Below, one piece after another: positions 1-9,431 of a stretch of DNA of 64,000 nt. Position 1 is the stretch's first letter, and each line of letters starts with the position of its first letter. A program made the position numbers and the translations under genes. Source of the stretch: a virus; IMG/VR virus record IMGVR_UViG_3300028829_007756, positions 35,244-99,243 of that record. The stretch is one strand, 5' to 3'. Below the pieces are notes generated by a model. That model worked only from the letters and a program-made list of their open reading frames with translations, did not search any database and had not been told where the DNA came from.

Positions 1-22
1 TAATATGTAAGACACTATAAAT

Positions 23-271
23 ATGGATGATTTTGACCCAAATATAACTCACAACTTCAGCATCCCTAAAGAGTTTTTAAATCAGCTTTATGATTTTACT
101 GGAGGTAAAGACGGTAATTCTGGCTTTGTATTAAGCTATGTCAACGACCAAGGCAAAGCCTTAGTTTTTTCCAAAGCTAGTTCTGAAATAGTAGAGATGG
201 GACTGAGAAAGGCTCTTGAAAAATATCTAATGCAGATGGAAGAGGGCGAGATATCAATAGATTTATCTTAA
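23..271 (+). CDS. small hypothetical protein (82 aa)
   Basis: I do not recognise a family. The protein is acidic and soluble, with a predicted beta region in the middle (SGFVLSYVNDQGKALVF) and a helical C-terminus. It lies just upstream of the helicase in the same direction, so it may belong to the replication operon whose start is outside the window. Confidence 0.6.
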   Translation: MDDFDPNITHNFSIPKEFLNQLYDFTGGKDGNSGFVLSYVNDQGKALVFSKASSEIVEMGLRKALEKYLMQMEEGEISIDLS

Positions 272-312
272 TTTAATATTGTTTTTTTTGTAAGTTTTAG
301 TTAGCATATTGA

Positions 313-1833
313 ATGCGTCTATATAATTATGAATTAGAACAGCACTTGTTGGGGGGGTTAATACAGAAGCCAGAAGAGTATTATAAAATATCATCTTTTA
401 TATCTGAGAAGGATTTTTATTCGGATTCTACATCCATCCACAAAGCTATATTTATTGTTTTAAGGTCATCTATAGAAAAGAATGAATCTATAGATGAATA
501 CCTTTTATCTGAAAAGATAAAGTCATTAGGCTTATCTTTTGAAGAGGGGATTGAGCCCTTAGAGTATTTGCAAAGCTTAACTCTTAGAAAGGTTTCGGCT
601 AAATCTATAATGGACTCTGCGAAAGAGATTAAGACACTAACTCTTAAAAGGGACATTTCAGAAATTGGGGTTAATCTTCAATCCAGCATGACTAAATCTA
701 GTCTTTCTTCCTACCAGGATATAATTGATAAGGCTGATTCTATATACAATAGTAAAATAAATTTTTATGAATCTGGTTCAGACATACCAGAAAATATTTA
801 TGAAAATATGGAGGACATGATTGAAGATAGGGGCGAAAACCCTGTAGATGATCATGGCTTAGAGGGGCCCCATCAAAGACTTCATGAAATATATGGATCT
901 CTTCTTAGGCCTGGTAACATAAGTGTTATTGTTGCTAGATCTGGAATAGGCAAAACACAATTTTGCATGGACTTCTGCACAAAAGTTTCTTCTTTGAATA
1001 ATAATGTTCCTATTTTACACTTTGATAATGGAGAAATGAGCATTGAAGAGCTGACGATGCGTCAGTGTGCGGCTCTATCTGGAGTTCCCTTGAATTTACT
1101 TGAAAGCGGTCGCTGGAGGAATGCAGGTGATGAAGTTGTCAATAAAGTTAGAAAAGTTTGGAAAAACTTAAAAGGAATGAAATTCTTTTATTATAATTGT
1201 GGCGGCATGTCTATAGATGAAATGGTAAATACTGTTAAAAGATTTTATTATTCAAATGTAGGAAGAGGGAATGAGATGATTTTTAGTTTTGATTATATAA
1301 AAACTACATTTCAACCTTCTGGAAACAAAACAGAGTGGCAGGTTGTTGGTGAAATGGTGGATAGATTTAAGCGGCTTATAGCTAAAGATTTAGTTTTTGA
1401 TAAAAAGCCAGTTGTATCTATGCTAACAAGTGTACAAATGAATAGAGTTGGAACCAGTCGAAATAGAAGTTCTGAAAATATTATTGAAGATGAAACTGTA
1501 GTTTCTTTGTCGGATAGAATCACTCAGTTTTGTTCTCATATGTTTTTGTTGAGAAATAAAGAGCCTTCAGAAATTACAGAGGATTCGAACTTTGGAACGC
1601 ATAAACTTACTAATATTAAAGCTCGGCACTTAGGTCAAGATCCAATGGGTGAAATCGAGCCAGTCAGAATGCCAGATGGATCTTTAAAAAGAAATTATTT
1701 GAACTTAGATTTTAATAATTTTAATATAACAGAAAGGGGAGACTTAAGAGATTTAGTGGAGCACCTCAGGGTCGAAGGAATGTCCCCCTCAGAAGATGGT
1801 GATAGTTCTTTACCAGATCTTTTCAATGAGTAA
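313..1833 (+). CDS. dnaB: replicative DNA helicase, DnaB/gp41-type
   Basis: A hexameric 5'-3' helicase of the RecA-like DnaB family that would unwind the phage replication fork. Residues 1-110 look like the DnaB N-terminal helical domain (MRLYNYELEQHLLGGLI). Walker A is ARSGIGKTQ at residues 208-216. A Walker B-like strand follows (MIFSFDYIKTT), then a DnaB-like VVSMLTSVQMNR motif, then SDRITQFCSHMFLL in place of the usual polymerase-associated segment. At 506 aa it is slightly longer than DnaB (about 470). The next gene (primase) starts 8 bp inside its 3' end, so helicase and primase are translationally coupled, as expected for a primosome. Confidence 0.9.
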   Translation: MRLYNYELEQHLLGGLIQKPEEYYKISSFISEKDFYSDSTSIHKAIFIVLRSSIEKNESIDEYLLSEKIKSLGLSFEEGIEPLEYLQSLTLRKVSAKSIMDSAKEIKTLTLKRDISEIGVNLQSSMTKSSLSSYQDIIDKADSIYNSKINFYESGSDIPENIYENMEDMIEDRGENPVDDHGLEGPHQRLHEIYGSLLRPGNISVIVARSGIGKTQFCMDFCTKVSSLNNNVPILHFDNGEMSIEELTMRQCAALSGVPLNLLESGRWRNAGDEVVNKVRKVWKNLKGMKFFYYNCGGMSIDEMVNTVKRFYYSNVGRGNEMIFSFDYIKTTFQPSGNKTEWQVVGEMVDRFKRLIAKDLVFDKKPVVSMLTSVQMNRVGTSRNRSSENIIEDETVVSLSDRITQFCSHMFLLRNKEPSEITEDSNFGTHKLTNIKARHLGQDPMGEIEPVRMPDGSLKRNYLNLDFNNFNITERGDLRDLVEHLRVEGMSPSEDGDSSLPDLFNE

Positions 1834-2869
1834 TATTGATTATAAAAACACCTTAGAGTCTCTGGGGTATAAACTACTAGATAGGGGAGATTACTGGCAG
1901 ACAAATGCTATATTCCGTGGAGGAGACAATAAAACCGCAATACAAATATATAAAGATTCTGGAGTATGGAAAGATTATGTAAATCAAACTCCATTTTTAT
2001 CATTTAAAAAATTAGTTCAAGCGACTATTGGATCTAATGATGATGAATTGGTGGATTCTTTATTGAAAAAAGATATTATCTTTAATAATCCTCATAGAAA
2101 CAGCAACCAACCAAGAATTTCAATGGAAAAAACTTATAAAAAAGACTGCTTAGATAGACTGCTTCCCCATTATTCTTTTTACGAAGATAGGGGTATATCC
2201 GCTGATGCTCTTAAAAAATTTAAAGGAGGGCTCTGCACAGAAGGAAAAATGTACCAAAGGTTTGTATTTCCAATATTTAATTTAAATGGAAAAATACATG
2301 GCTTCTCTGGTAGAGATATGGCTTCGCTTGAAAACAGACCCAAATGGAAACATATTGGATTGAAAAGTAAATGGATTTTCCCCCATCATATATCTTCAAA
2401 ATATATAGAAGATTCTTCTGAGGTTATTTTAGTAGAAAGTATTGGTGACGTCTTAAGCTTGTATGAAAGAGGTTTTAAAAATATTCTATGTACTTTTGGT
2501 ACCTTAATTTCCCCCACATTAATATCTTATATTGTTGGTATTAATCCTTCAAAAATAATATTAAGCCTTAATAATGATTTAAATTCTGAATTAAACGCTG
2601 GCCTAACTGGGTGTATAAAAAGTTTTTTTAAGTTAATTTCTTATGTAGATTATGAAAAAGTAATTATTTGCCTTCCTAATCAAAATGACTTTGGAGAAAT
2701 GTCCGAAAAAGATTATAATAAATGGGAATCAAAAAAAGAAAAGTTAATCAAATCATTTAATTATCAAAATATCATCAATACTGCTGAAAATATTTGCTCC
2801 AAATCAAAACAGCCTGATGTTTTTATAAAAAAAATTAAAAAATTTAAAAAAGAATTAAACAATGAGTGA
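1826..2869 (+). CDS. DNA primase, DnaG/Toprim-type
   Basis: Would synthesise RNA primers at the fork with the adjacent helicase. I placed the start at the ATG inside the helicase stop (ATGAGTAA, 8 bp overlap) rather than 30 bp earlier. The N-terminus (GDYWQTNAIFRGGDN) aligns with the zinc-binding domain of DnaG-like primases but lacks its cysteines. A GFSGRD motif and then PKWKHIG follow, typical of the primase core. The Toprim signature is ILVESIGDVLSL. The second Toprim motif is SLNNDLNSELNAG, the Asn-rich form seen in phage primases in place of DxD, and NDFGEM comes later. The assignment is firm at family level. Confidence 0.85.
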   Translation: MSNIDYKNTLESLGYKLLDRGDYWQTNAIFRGGDNKTAIQIYKDSGVWKDYVNQTPFLSFKKLVQATIGSNDDELVDSLLKKDIIFNNPHRNSNQPRISMEKTYKKDCLDRLLPHYSFYEDRGISADALKKFKGGLCTEGKMYQRFVFPIFNLNGKIHGFSGRDMASLENRPKWKHIGLKSKWIFPHHISSKYIEDSSEVILVESIGDVLSLYERGFKNILCTFGTLISPTLISYIVGINPSKIILSLNNDLNSELNAGLTGCIKSFFKLISYVDYEKVIICLPNQNDFGEMSEKDYNKWESKKEKLIKSFNYQNIINTAENICSKSKQPDVFIKKIKKFKKELNNE

Positions 2870-3926
2870 TGTCATATTATCTGCAAGTAAAATAAAGACA
2901 GCACAAAGTTGTTCCTGGAAATATTGGACATCTTATGTTCTTAAATTGCCTCAATCTACAAACGATGGTGCTAGCAGGGGTTGGATATGCCATTTGGTTT
3001 GCGAGCTTCTTGGCTTTAAAAAGCATAAAAAGCATTACAATCTAATTATTAAATCTGGTTCGATTCATGCCTCTAAGGCTGTGTCTAAATTAGTCTCACA
3101 TCATGCTCGAAAGCTAGAAGTATCTGATGATGATAATATGGAATTGATTGATATGATGACCGTAAAAGCTCTCTTACATGATTTTTTTGGAAAAGAAAAG
3201 GGTAGAACTACAGATTCTATATCCGAACATGAATTTAATATTTCTGTGGATGAAGGTGGAAAGAATTATAAAATTAGAGGTTTTATAGATAAGCTTTTTT
3301 TATACGATAGAGGTAAAGATGCTTTAATTAGAGATTTTAAAACAAGTAAACAAGTTTTTAAAGGCAAAGAAATCACAGACAATCTCCAAAATTTGATGTA
3401 TTGCCTAGCCGTCAAAAAAACATTTCCCAAAGTTAAAAATGTAGAGGTTGAATTTCTATTTTTAAAATTTGATTTAAGTTCTGATTTGCTTGGTCAAAAA
3501 GGAAGTGGAGTGCTGTCTATGGAGGTTATAAGCAAAGAAGAATTAGAGGGTTTTGAGTATCAACTTACATCCATACAAGAATATCTAGAAAATTTTGATG
3601 AAGAATGTGCAAAAAGTGATTTTGCTGCAAACAGAAACTATCCTTCTGATGGTACTTTTGGCGGACCATTAATGTGTGGCAAAGAGGGGTATAAAAAATC
3701 AAGAGGTGAATTAGTTTTAGACTCTCAAGGAAACAAGATAAAGAACTTTATATGTGAACATAGACTTCCCTTTGATTACTATGAACATAGAGATTGTGAT
3801 GGTAAAATTATAAAATGCTATAAAGACAAACCCTCTTTTGTTTTAAATGATGGGGAAGAATTAACTCTTAAACATTACTCTGGTTGCCCTCATTTTGACA
3901 AAGGCAATTCTTCTTTTTTGGTGTAA
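2862..3926 (+). CDS. PD-(D/E)XK nuclease, Cas4/RecB-like
   Basis: A DNA exonuclease of the RecB/Cas4 superfamily, probably acting in replication-coupled recombination. The N-terminal LSASKIKTAQSCSWKYW matches the opening of Cas4/AddB-type nucleases, with one cysteine. The catalytic core is GFIDKLF followed by LIRDFKTSK (Asp and Lys of the D...DxK motif). Several cysteines in the C-terminal part (MCGKEG, FICEHR, YEHRDCDG, IIKCYKD) could complete an iron-sulfur cluster. The start overlaps the primase stop by 8 bp, so the three genes form one coupled operon. Whether it is Cas4-like (5'-3') or AddB-like cannot be decided from sequence alone. Confidence 0.75.
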   Translation: MSDVILSASKIKTAQSCSWKYWTSYVLKLPQSTNDGASRGWICHLVCELLGFKKHKKHYNLIIKSGSIHASKAVSKLVSHHARKLEVSDDDNMELIDMMTVKALLHDFFGKEKGRTTDSISEHEFNISVDEGGKNYKIRGFIDKLFLYDRGKDALIRDFKTSKQVFKGKEITDNLQNLMYCLAVKKTFPKVKNVEVEFLFLKFDLSSDLLGQKGSGVLSMEVISKEELEGFEYQLTSIQEYLENFDEECAKSDFAANRNYPSDGTFGGPLMCGKEGYKKSRGELVLDSQGNKIKNFICEHRLPFDYYEHRDCDGKIIKCYKDKPSFVLNDGEELTLKHYSGCPHFDKGNSSFLV

Positions 3927-3934
3927 ATTAAATT

Positions 3935-4069
3935 ATGGCGATCCTGAAAAATAAAAAAACAAACGAACTGGTATTTGTAAAAGGTCAATTATTGTTGAAA
4001 AAAAAGAATAGAAAAATAGATTTTTACGCAAAAGAAAAGGGAGCTAACCCACGCGAAACAGGAGGTTGA
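3935..4069 (+). CDS. small basic hypothetical protein (44 aa)
   Basis: A 44-codon reading frame beginning MAILKNKKTNELVF, rich in Lys, fills the gap between the nuclease and the next large gene. It starts 8 nt after the nuclease stop and ends 1 nt before the next ATG. Its last codons contain AGGAGG, a strong ribosome binding site for the downstream gene. The exact fit into the gap supports it. The function is unknown. Confidence 0.5.
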   Translation: MAILKNKKTNELVFVKGQLLLKKKNRKIDFYAKEKGANPRETGG

Positions 4070-4070
4070 T

Positions 4071-5909
4071 ATGGGTAGACCTATTTGGCCAAAACAGTTC
4101 TCTCCGAGTAAAGCCAAGGTCTTTGGTGAAAGGCCTGGTCGTGCCATATGGCAAGGTAGAGCTCAAGTAATAGAGTCATCTTCTCCTTTCAGTAACTCTT
4201 ACACATCAAGAGTTTTTGTAAATAAATACGGTCAAAAAAGATATGAGAATTCAGATAGGTTAAGCTTTCCAGTAGATTCAAATATAATGACACCGACATT
4301 GGTTCGTTATCCAGCTAAAGACTTTAATGATTTTGGATTTTTCAATGGCTTCCCTTTTCTACTAAACGAAACCTGCGAGCACTTAAATTTTGGCAATAAT
4401 TTTGTTATAGATGATAAAGGAGCCGTAACAGATTTAGGAAAGGGCTTTTCTGATAGATCCTTGACTGGCATACCAGTTGACGACTATTCTGCTGTAAGTG
4501 TACTTGGAGGGGGTTATGATTTAAATAAGAATAAAGGATATTTTTCTCCTAATCTTAAAGGTGTGCATAGAAGGGCTGCAGCTGTAAATCATTATTGGAA
4601 TTTAGCAGCTATAGAGACTGATTTCATCATACAAACTAGAAGAATTCCAGATGGCTATGTAACTGGTTACTCTAAAAACGTAGACTATGACAGTGATGAA
4701 GGGATTCAATATGTTACAGAAGATTATGAAGTGGTAGAGTCTTATACTGATAAAGCCTATTTACCACAATTAAGACAATATATAGATCCAAGCGGCTCTT
4801 TTGACCAAACAGATGGAGTCAATAATTGTACGATAGATCCTGAAACTAGATTATTTCAAGGTAGTGGAGAAAATTATTCTTCAATGTTTTTTCTTGGTCA
4901 AGACACTGGGCATTATGCAGACTTTTTTATACCCTTTAGTATTCAGCCAAATAATACTGGAGCTTATACAATATGTTTTGACGAAGATGTCGCCACCCAT
5001 CTCGAATCTCAACCCGAATGGGGTCCAGCAAAAGCATTTAATTGTAATGTTTCTCTAGATTTTAATACTAAAGATCGTGACCACGAAGGTTTTGCAGGAT
5101 CGAATGTAGAGTATCATTGTTTTCCTCATAGAGCTTATATCGTTCCAGCGAAAGATTGGGAATTCACCGTTCTTGGTTCAAAAGTCAAAGGGGTCTACTA
5201 CACATATGCCCAATCTGAGCTTCTCAGATATCCTGGAGATCAATCTATAACACTAAATTATAGGCCTTGGTATCAAGACATTCATTTCACTTACTCAAAC
5301 TATGCTCCTGATAGGCTAGGGGGTGGACCTATTGAATATAACTTATTGCCCACCACTCATATTCCTTTTGATTCTGCTGCTGGAGGTCCAGAAGATAAAA
5401 CCTATTGCTATAAGTTTTCCTGTAATTCAAGGTTCAGCTTTTTAACTCCTACCATTAGTCAAGATGCAGGATTATCTGAGTTTAGGCAAACCTATAATGG
5501 AGCTGGAAAATATTCAATTTTTGGAACGGATCTTGAGTTTTATTGTGGTGGTCCGAGGCCAGAATTAGTTCTTGAAGACAGTTTAATATCAAGATTTTAC
5601 GATAGTAAATATGATAATTTAGTTTATAGACAAGAGAATAAATCTGTTTATCATTCATCAGAAATAGCAAAACTTTATTATAATTTAAGGAACACAGAAA
5701 CAGCTGATAATAAAAATTTAAGAAAGTTAAAAAACCAATCAAACACACTCATCACAAAAGAAGTTGTTAGCAGAACTATAAAAAGAAAAACTAGAGATTA
5801 TACATTTTTTAGTGATTCTTTAGCTAATAGTGCTACAACAAAACGCATTCCATTACAAGCTAGTTTTCTTGATTTCCCTGATGCAGATAGTGTTGTTTAT
5901 GCGGATTAA
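4071..5909 (+). CDS. large hypothetical protein, possible virion component (612 aa)
   Basis: I recognise no domain. The protein is soluble, has no signal peptide or membrane helix, and is rich in aromatic residues, Gly and Asn with many short predicted strands, as is common in phage tail or decoration proteins. The N-terminus is MGRPIWPKQFSPSKAKVFG. It has one of the best ribosome binding sites in the window (AGGAGG, 5 nt before ATG), which suggests abundant product. It is followed by a low-complexity protein and a membrane protein in the same direction. The structural role is inferred only from size, composition and context. Confidence 0.65.
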   Translation: MGRPIWPKQFSPSKAKVFGERPGRAIWQGRAQVIESSSPFSNSYTSRVFVNKYGQKRYENSDRLSFPVDSNIMTPTLVRYPAKDFNDFGFFNGFPFLLNETCEHLNFGNNFVIDDKGAVTDLGKGFSDRSLTGIPVDDYSAVSVLGGGYDLNKNKGYFSPNLKGVHRRAAAVNHYWNLAAIETDFIIQTRRIPDGYVTGYSKNVDYDSDEGIQYVTEDYEVVESYTDKAYLPQLRQYIDPSGSFDQTDGVNNCTIDPETRLFQGSGENYSSMFFLGQDTGHYADFFIPFSIQPNNTGAYTICFDEDVATHLESQPEWGPAKAFNCNVSLDFNTKDRDHEGFAGSNVEYHCFPHRAYIVPAKDWEFTVLGSKVKGVYYTYAQSELLRYPGDQSITLNYRPWYQDIHFTYSNYAPDRLGGGPIEYNLLPTTHIPFDSAAGGPEDKTYCYKFSCNSRFSFLTPTISQDAGLSEFRQTYNGAGKYSIFGTDLEFYCGGPRPELVLEDSLISRFYDSKYDNLVYRQENKSVYHSSEIAKLYYNLRNTETADNKNLRKLKNQSNTLITKEVVSRTIKRKTRDYTFFSDSLANSATTKRIPLQASFLDFPDADSVVYAD

Positions 5910-5926
5910 AAGAAAGGCTTAAAAAA

Positions 5927-7891
5927 ATGGTTAGTAATATTTATCCTCCAAGTAGCGGTTATCCAAGGCCTAGCTTTAGCCCTAAATCTCCTTCTTCTCC
6001 AGGTAGTATCCCTTCTTCCTTTGGTGGAGCTGGAACTGGTTCTGGTGGAGTTTCTACTCCTAGTGGAGATACAGCTATTGGCGCTGGAGGCTCTGATATG
6101 TCTAGTGGGTCCCCTTCCAATATGGGCACTCCTCGCCCCCCATCCGTTGGCGGTGAGGGCTTTACATCTTTTGGTGGGGGTGGGTCTATAGGAAGTCCTG
6201 TCTCAGGAACAGAAAGTGGTTCTAGTTCTCCTATCAATCGTCCATCCACATCTCCTAGTTCTACCCAGAATTCTGGCGGGCCACCACCTTCTCAAAATAG
6301 TGAGCCGCCACCCAAGTTCCCTGGCTCAAGAGCTACCCCAGGGAAACCTAGTGGCACTTCTAAAGGTCCTGGTGCTACACCTTCTTCCAACGGATTAGGT
6401 CAAAACATGGGCTCTAATATAGGTGTTCCTCCACCACCCTCAGGTTCAACAAGCGGTACTGGTGTAGGTAATGGTAATAGCAGCTCAACAACTCCCACTC
6501 CAGGCTCAAACACTGGCACTGGAGGCGGTTTACAACAGAAACAAAGAACTGGAGCTGGTACAGGATCAGTCTACGTTCCCCCAAAAGAAACACAAGAAAC
6601 TAGTTCAAAACAGGAACAGGAAAATTCGGGCAAAAAAAGTGCGGAAGAAATCCAAAAATCAGTTCCGTCACCTAATGGCAACTCAACTAATCCGCCAAAA
6701 ATAATTAAGCCCCCTAATAAGACGGGAAATACAAATACAGACGATCAAATCAATAATGCCACAAAGAATTCTAAAGGTTCTACAGAAGGTTCTGACGGCG
6801 CTGATTCAGAACAAGGAAGATCGAGAGGTGATATAGAGAATATAAATAACGCTGCAAATGAAGCTCAAAAAGATGCTAAAAATAACCCAAAAACAGATTG
6901 CAAAGATTGTGGCACACCGAAAGGTCCTGGAGAGATAGATGAAGAAGTTGTAGATGGTGTCAATGATATTGCAGATGGAGATCAAGATATAAACACCGAC
7001 TCTGAATCAGGAGAAATTATCGTTCCTGGAACAGATCAATTAGATGATGAAAATTCAGATGGAGTAACGACTCCAGAAGAAACTCCAGATTTTATTGAGC
7101 CATGGGAGTCTTTGGAGTCTAACGAGGATCTTAAGAATTTAAGCTTTACTTATGGAAACAATTATAGTAAGAAAAAAAAGAATCCAGAGGATGTTTATGG
7201 GGGTTATTTTAGCGAATATGCCGATACAGTGGATTCTGTAGCAGATACTGCCCTTGGCGCAGGTAGTGATTTTAGACAAAATCCAAACGAATCTTTGGCA
7301 GATTCTCTTTTTAGATGGCAGCAAGACCCTAACAGAGATTATGATCCAAGTGGGAAAGCCGATTGGGTCGTCACAGGAAGGGGTAGTATGCAGAGTTATT
7401 TGCACACTAAAGGTTATAATACTTATGGCGCGCAGAATGATTTTGGAAATGATAGTGCTACTGGGCCAGCTTTCGGACTCAAAGATAGCAAAACAACTTC
7501 TAGTAACAATGTTAATCTGATAAATGCAGAGCTAGCGTTTGGTGCCAGAAATATGGGGGATAATGGGGACCTGCAAGGTATGAGTGCTAGTTTAGCATAC
7601 GCAGGTCCTATTGGGGCAGGTTCCAGTGATTTTAGTGACTTTGCAGGAATTCAGCCTAGTTACAGTGCTTCTGTAGCATTCAGTGTTAGCTCGAAAGATC
7701 TCAGCCCCTTAAATGCACCAGGAAAGTTAATTGATGCTGCTGTTGATCTCACCACTCAATTGGGAAGTCAAGTATCCAGTAATTTTAGAAACAAAGGGGC
7801 TATTGAAGCAGCGGGAGACTTAGCAAAAGGATCTCTTAAAGCCGCAGGGAAAATAGGTCTGGGTCTTTTGGCTGGAGGCTGGGAGTTTTAA
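5927..7891 (+). CDS. low-complexity Pro/Gly/Ser/Thr-rich protein (654 aa)
   Basis: Residues 1 to about 220 are almost entirely Pro, Ser, Gly and Thr in irregular short repeats (GSGG, PPPS and TGTG types). Residues 220-390 are Asn/Lys/Asp/Glu-rich. The last 250 residues are a more ordered Gly/Ser/Ala-rich part ending in a hydrophobic LAAGWEF-like tail (GLGLLAGGWEF). No catalytic motif is visible. Such disordered plus ordered architecture is typical of phage structural or fibre-associated proteins. A GAAAGG ribosome binding site precedes the ATG. The function is unknown. Confidence 0.6.
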   Translation: MVSNIYPPSSGYPRPSFSPKSPSSPGSIPSSFGGAGTGSGGVSTPSGDTAIGAGGSDMSSGSPSNMGTPRPPSVGGEGFTSFGGGGSIGSPVSGTESGSSSPINRPSTSPSSTQNSGGPPPSQNSEPPPKFPGSRATPGKPSGTSKGPGATPSSNGLGQNMGSNIGVPPPPSGSTSGTGVGNGNSSSTTPTPGSNTGTGGGLQQKQRTGAGTGSVYVPPKETQETSSKQEQENSGKKSAEEIQKSVPSPNGNSTNPPKIIKPPNKTGNTNTDDQINNATKNSKGSTEGSDGADSEQGRSRGDIENINNAANEAQKDAKNNPKTDCKDCGTPKGPGEIDEEVVDGVNDIADGDQDINTDSESGEIIVPGTDQLDDENSDGVTTPEETPDFIEPWESLESNEDLKNLSFTYGNNYSKKKKNPEDVYGGYFSEYADTVDSVADTALGAGSDFRQNPNESLADSLFRWQQDPNRDYDPSGKADWVVTGRGSMQSYLHTKGYNTYGAQNDFGNDSATGPAFGLKDSKTTSSNNVNLINAELAFGARNMGDNGDLQGMSASLAYAGPIGAGSSDFSDFAGIQPSYSASVAFSVSSKDLSPLNAPGKLIDAAVDLTTQLGSQVSSNFRNKGAIEAAGDLAKGSLKAAGKIGLGLLAGGWEF

Positions 7892-7901
7892 TCTAGCAAG
7901 T

Positions 7902-8165
7902 ATGCGCAAAAGGGTTAAAGCTTCTATTGATCTAAGGTTAAATTCAGATTCTATTAGCTCTGTAGATTTATTAGAAAAATTTCTTGATCCAGAAAATAGG
8001 TTTAATTCTTTTATACCTTTTAATTGTAATGGTAGGTCAAATCCCCCTCAGAAAATAGATGTTGGCTCAGAGCTTCCTATAGACACGGATGTAAATACTA
8101 ATTTTGAAAATAGTTTTAGGATATTTGAAAGATATAAGATAAAGAAAAAGAAGAAAGAAGAATAA
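7902..8165 (+). CDS. small hypothetical protein (87 aa)
   Basis: Begins MRKRVKASIDLRLN and ends in a strongly basic tail (YKIKKKKKEE). It sits 10 nt after the low-complexity protein and 1 nt before the membrane protein, in one transcription unit. No family recognised. Confidence 0.6.
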   Translation: MRKRVKASIDLRLNSDSISSVDLLEKFLDPENRFNSFIPFNCNGRSNPPQKIDVGSELPIDTDVNTNFENSFRIFERYKIKKKKKEE

Positions 8166-8166
8166 A

Positions 8167-9393
8167 ATGAAATATTTTTTACTTAGCTCTGCATTGTCTC
8201 TTTCAGCGATAGCTGCTTATTTTAGCATAATTGGTTTGTCTACTATTTTTCCAGGTTCAATAGTTTCTATTGTGGTGATGGCTGTAGCATTAGAGGTTGC
8301 TAAAATAGTTGTCGCTGTCTGGGCTCACCAAAATTGGAAAAAGATATCAATCTTAACTAGGGCTTATTTGTCTTTTTCGGTCTTTATTCTTATGGCAATA
8401 ACGAGTGCAGGAATCTTTGGTTTCTTAAGTAAATCTCACATTGAACATTCTTCAAGTGTTTCTTTTGCAGAGCAAAACATAAAAGAAATAGATAGAAAAA
8501 TATTACTAGAAGAAGAGTCTATAGATCGTCAAAAATCTTTTATAATAGAAAAAAAGTCAGTACAAAAATTTTCAGAAGATAAAAATTCAAAAATTATAGA
8601 ACAGCTTTCGGCAAATATTGAGTTGATATATTCTAGGTTAGATGAAGATATAAAAGAATTAAATTCAAAAATTGATAAGCATCAGTCTAGATTAATTTTT
8701 ATGGATGAGCAGCTTCAAGATCTAAGAAATCAAAAAACAGGCTTTTTCTCTAGTAACTCAAAAAAAATAAAAGACTTAGAGGTTTCTCAGTTAGAGGAAA
8801 GAGAATACATTAGCTCTCAACTAAAAATTTTAAATGATTCTATTATTGAATTAAGGAGATCTTCAACTATCAAAGTTGACGATATTAATAACGAAATAAG
8901 ATCTTTACAAAACTCAAAAATAGAAATCGATCAAACAGATCTTGATTTAATATCGACGTATGAGTCTAAGATTAAAGATAGCCTGTCTAATATAGAAGTT
9001 TTAAATTTAGAAAAATTTAAATTAGAAAGTGACAACCTCAAAATAGAGAACGAACTTGGTCCAGTTAAATATATAGCTGAATTAATTAAAGACTTTGGTG
9101 GGCCAAATTTAAATACTGCTGGATCTATAAGGCTTGTTATAATCTTTATAGTTTGTGTTTTTGACCCTTTAGCTATTGTAATGGTTATATGTGCTTCTAA
9201 TTCTTTTAAAAAGAAAAATAAAACCAAAGAGGTTGAGGTGAAAAAAGAAAGCCTTGAAGAAGAAATGTTAAGGCTTGTGCCTGAGACAGCAAAGGAACCT
9301 AAAGCCACAGAGAAACCTAAAGCCACAGAGAAACCTGATGATTTTATTGAGAAAAACGGCTTTATATACAAAGTCCCTAAAAATAAAAAATAA
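8167..9393 (+). CDS. membrane protein with long coiled coil (408 aa)
   Basis: Hydrophobic segments at about residues 3-27, 30-52 and 66-88 are followed by about 200 residues of charged heptad-like sequence (coiled coil, roughly 100-300). A fourth hydrophobic segment lies at about 318-342 (IIFIVCVFDPLAIVMVICA), then a basic cytoplasmic tail. The tail contains a perfect tandem repeat of 18 nt (PKATEK twice, 9298-9333). The topology suggests an inner-membrane protein with a large coiled-coil domain. No family with known function recognised. Confidence 0.7.
   Translation: MKYFLLSSALSLSAIAAYFSIIGLSTIFPGSIVSIVVMAVALEVAKIVVAVWAHQNWKKISILTRAYLSFSVFILMAITSAGIFGFLSKSHIEHSSSVSFAEQNIKEIDRKILLEEESIDRQKSFIIEKKSVQKFSEDKNSKIIEQLSANIELIYSRLDEDIKELNSKIDKHQSRLIFMDEQLQDLRNQKTGFFSSNSKKIKDLEVSQLEEREYISSQLKILNDSIIELRRSSTIKVDDINNEIRSLQNSKIEIDQTDLDLISTYESKIKDSLSNIEVLNLEKFKLESDNLKIENELGPVKYIAELIKDFGGPNLNTAGSIRLVIIFIVCVFDPLAIVMVICASNSFKKKNKTKEVEVKKESLEEEMLRLVPETAKEPKATEKPKATEKPDDFIEKNGFIYKVPKNKK
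9298..9333 (+). repeat. tandem 18-bp repeat in coding sequence
   Basis: Two perfect head-to-tail copies of an 18-nt unit encode Pro-Lys-Ala-Thr-Glu-Lys twice near the C-terminus of the membrane protein. It is probably a slippage-prone linker. Confidence 0.85.
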
Positions 9394-9431
9394 AACTTGT
9401 TTTTTCGGCCTACCGATGCATGCTATAATGC

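Noticed and set aside
5959-6249. minus-strand Pro-rich frame inside the low-complexity protein
   Set aside because: It arises from the complement of Gly/Ser/Thr codons; no independent support.
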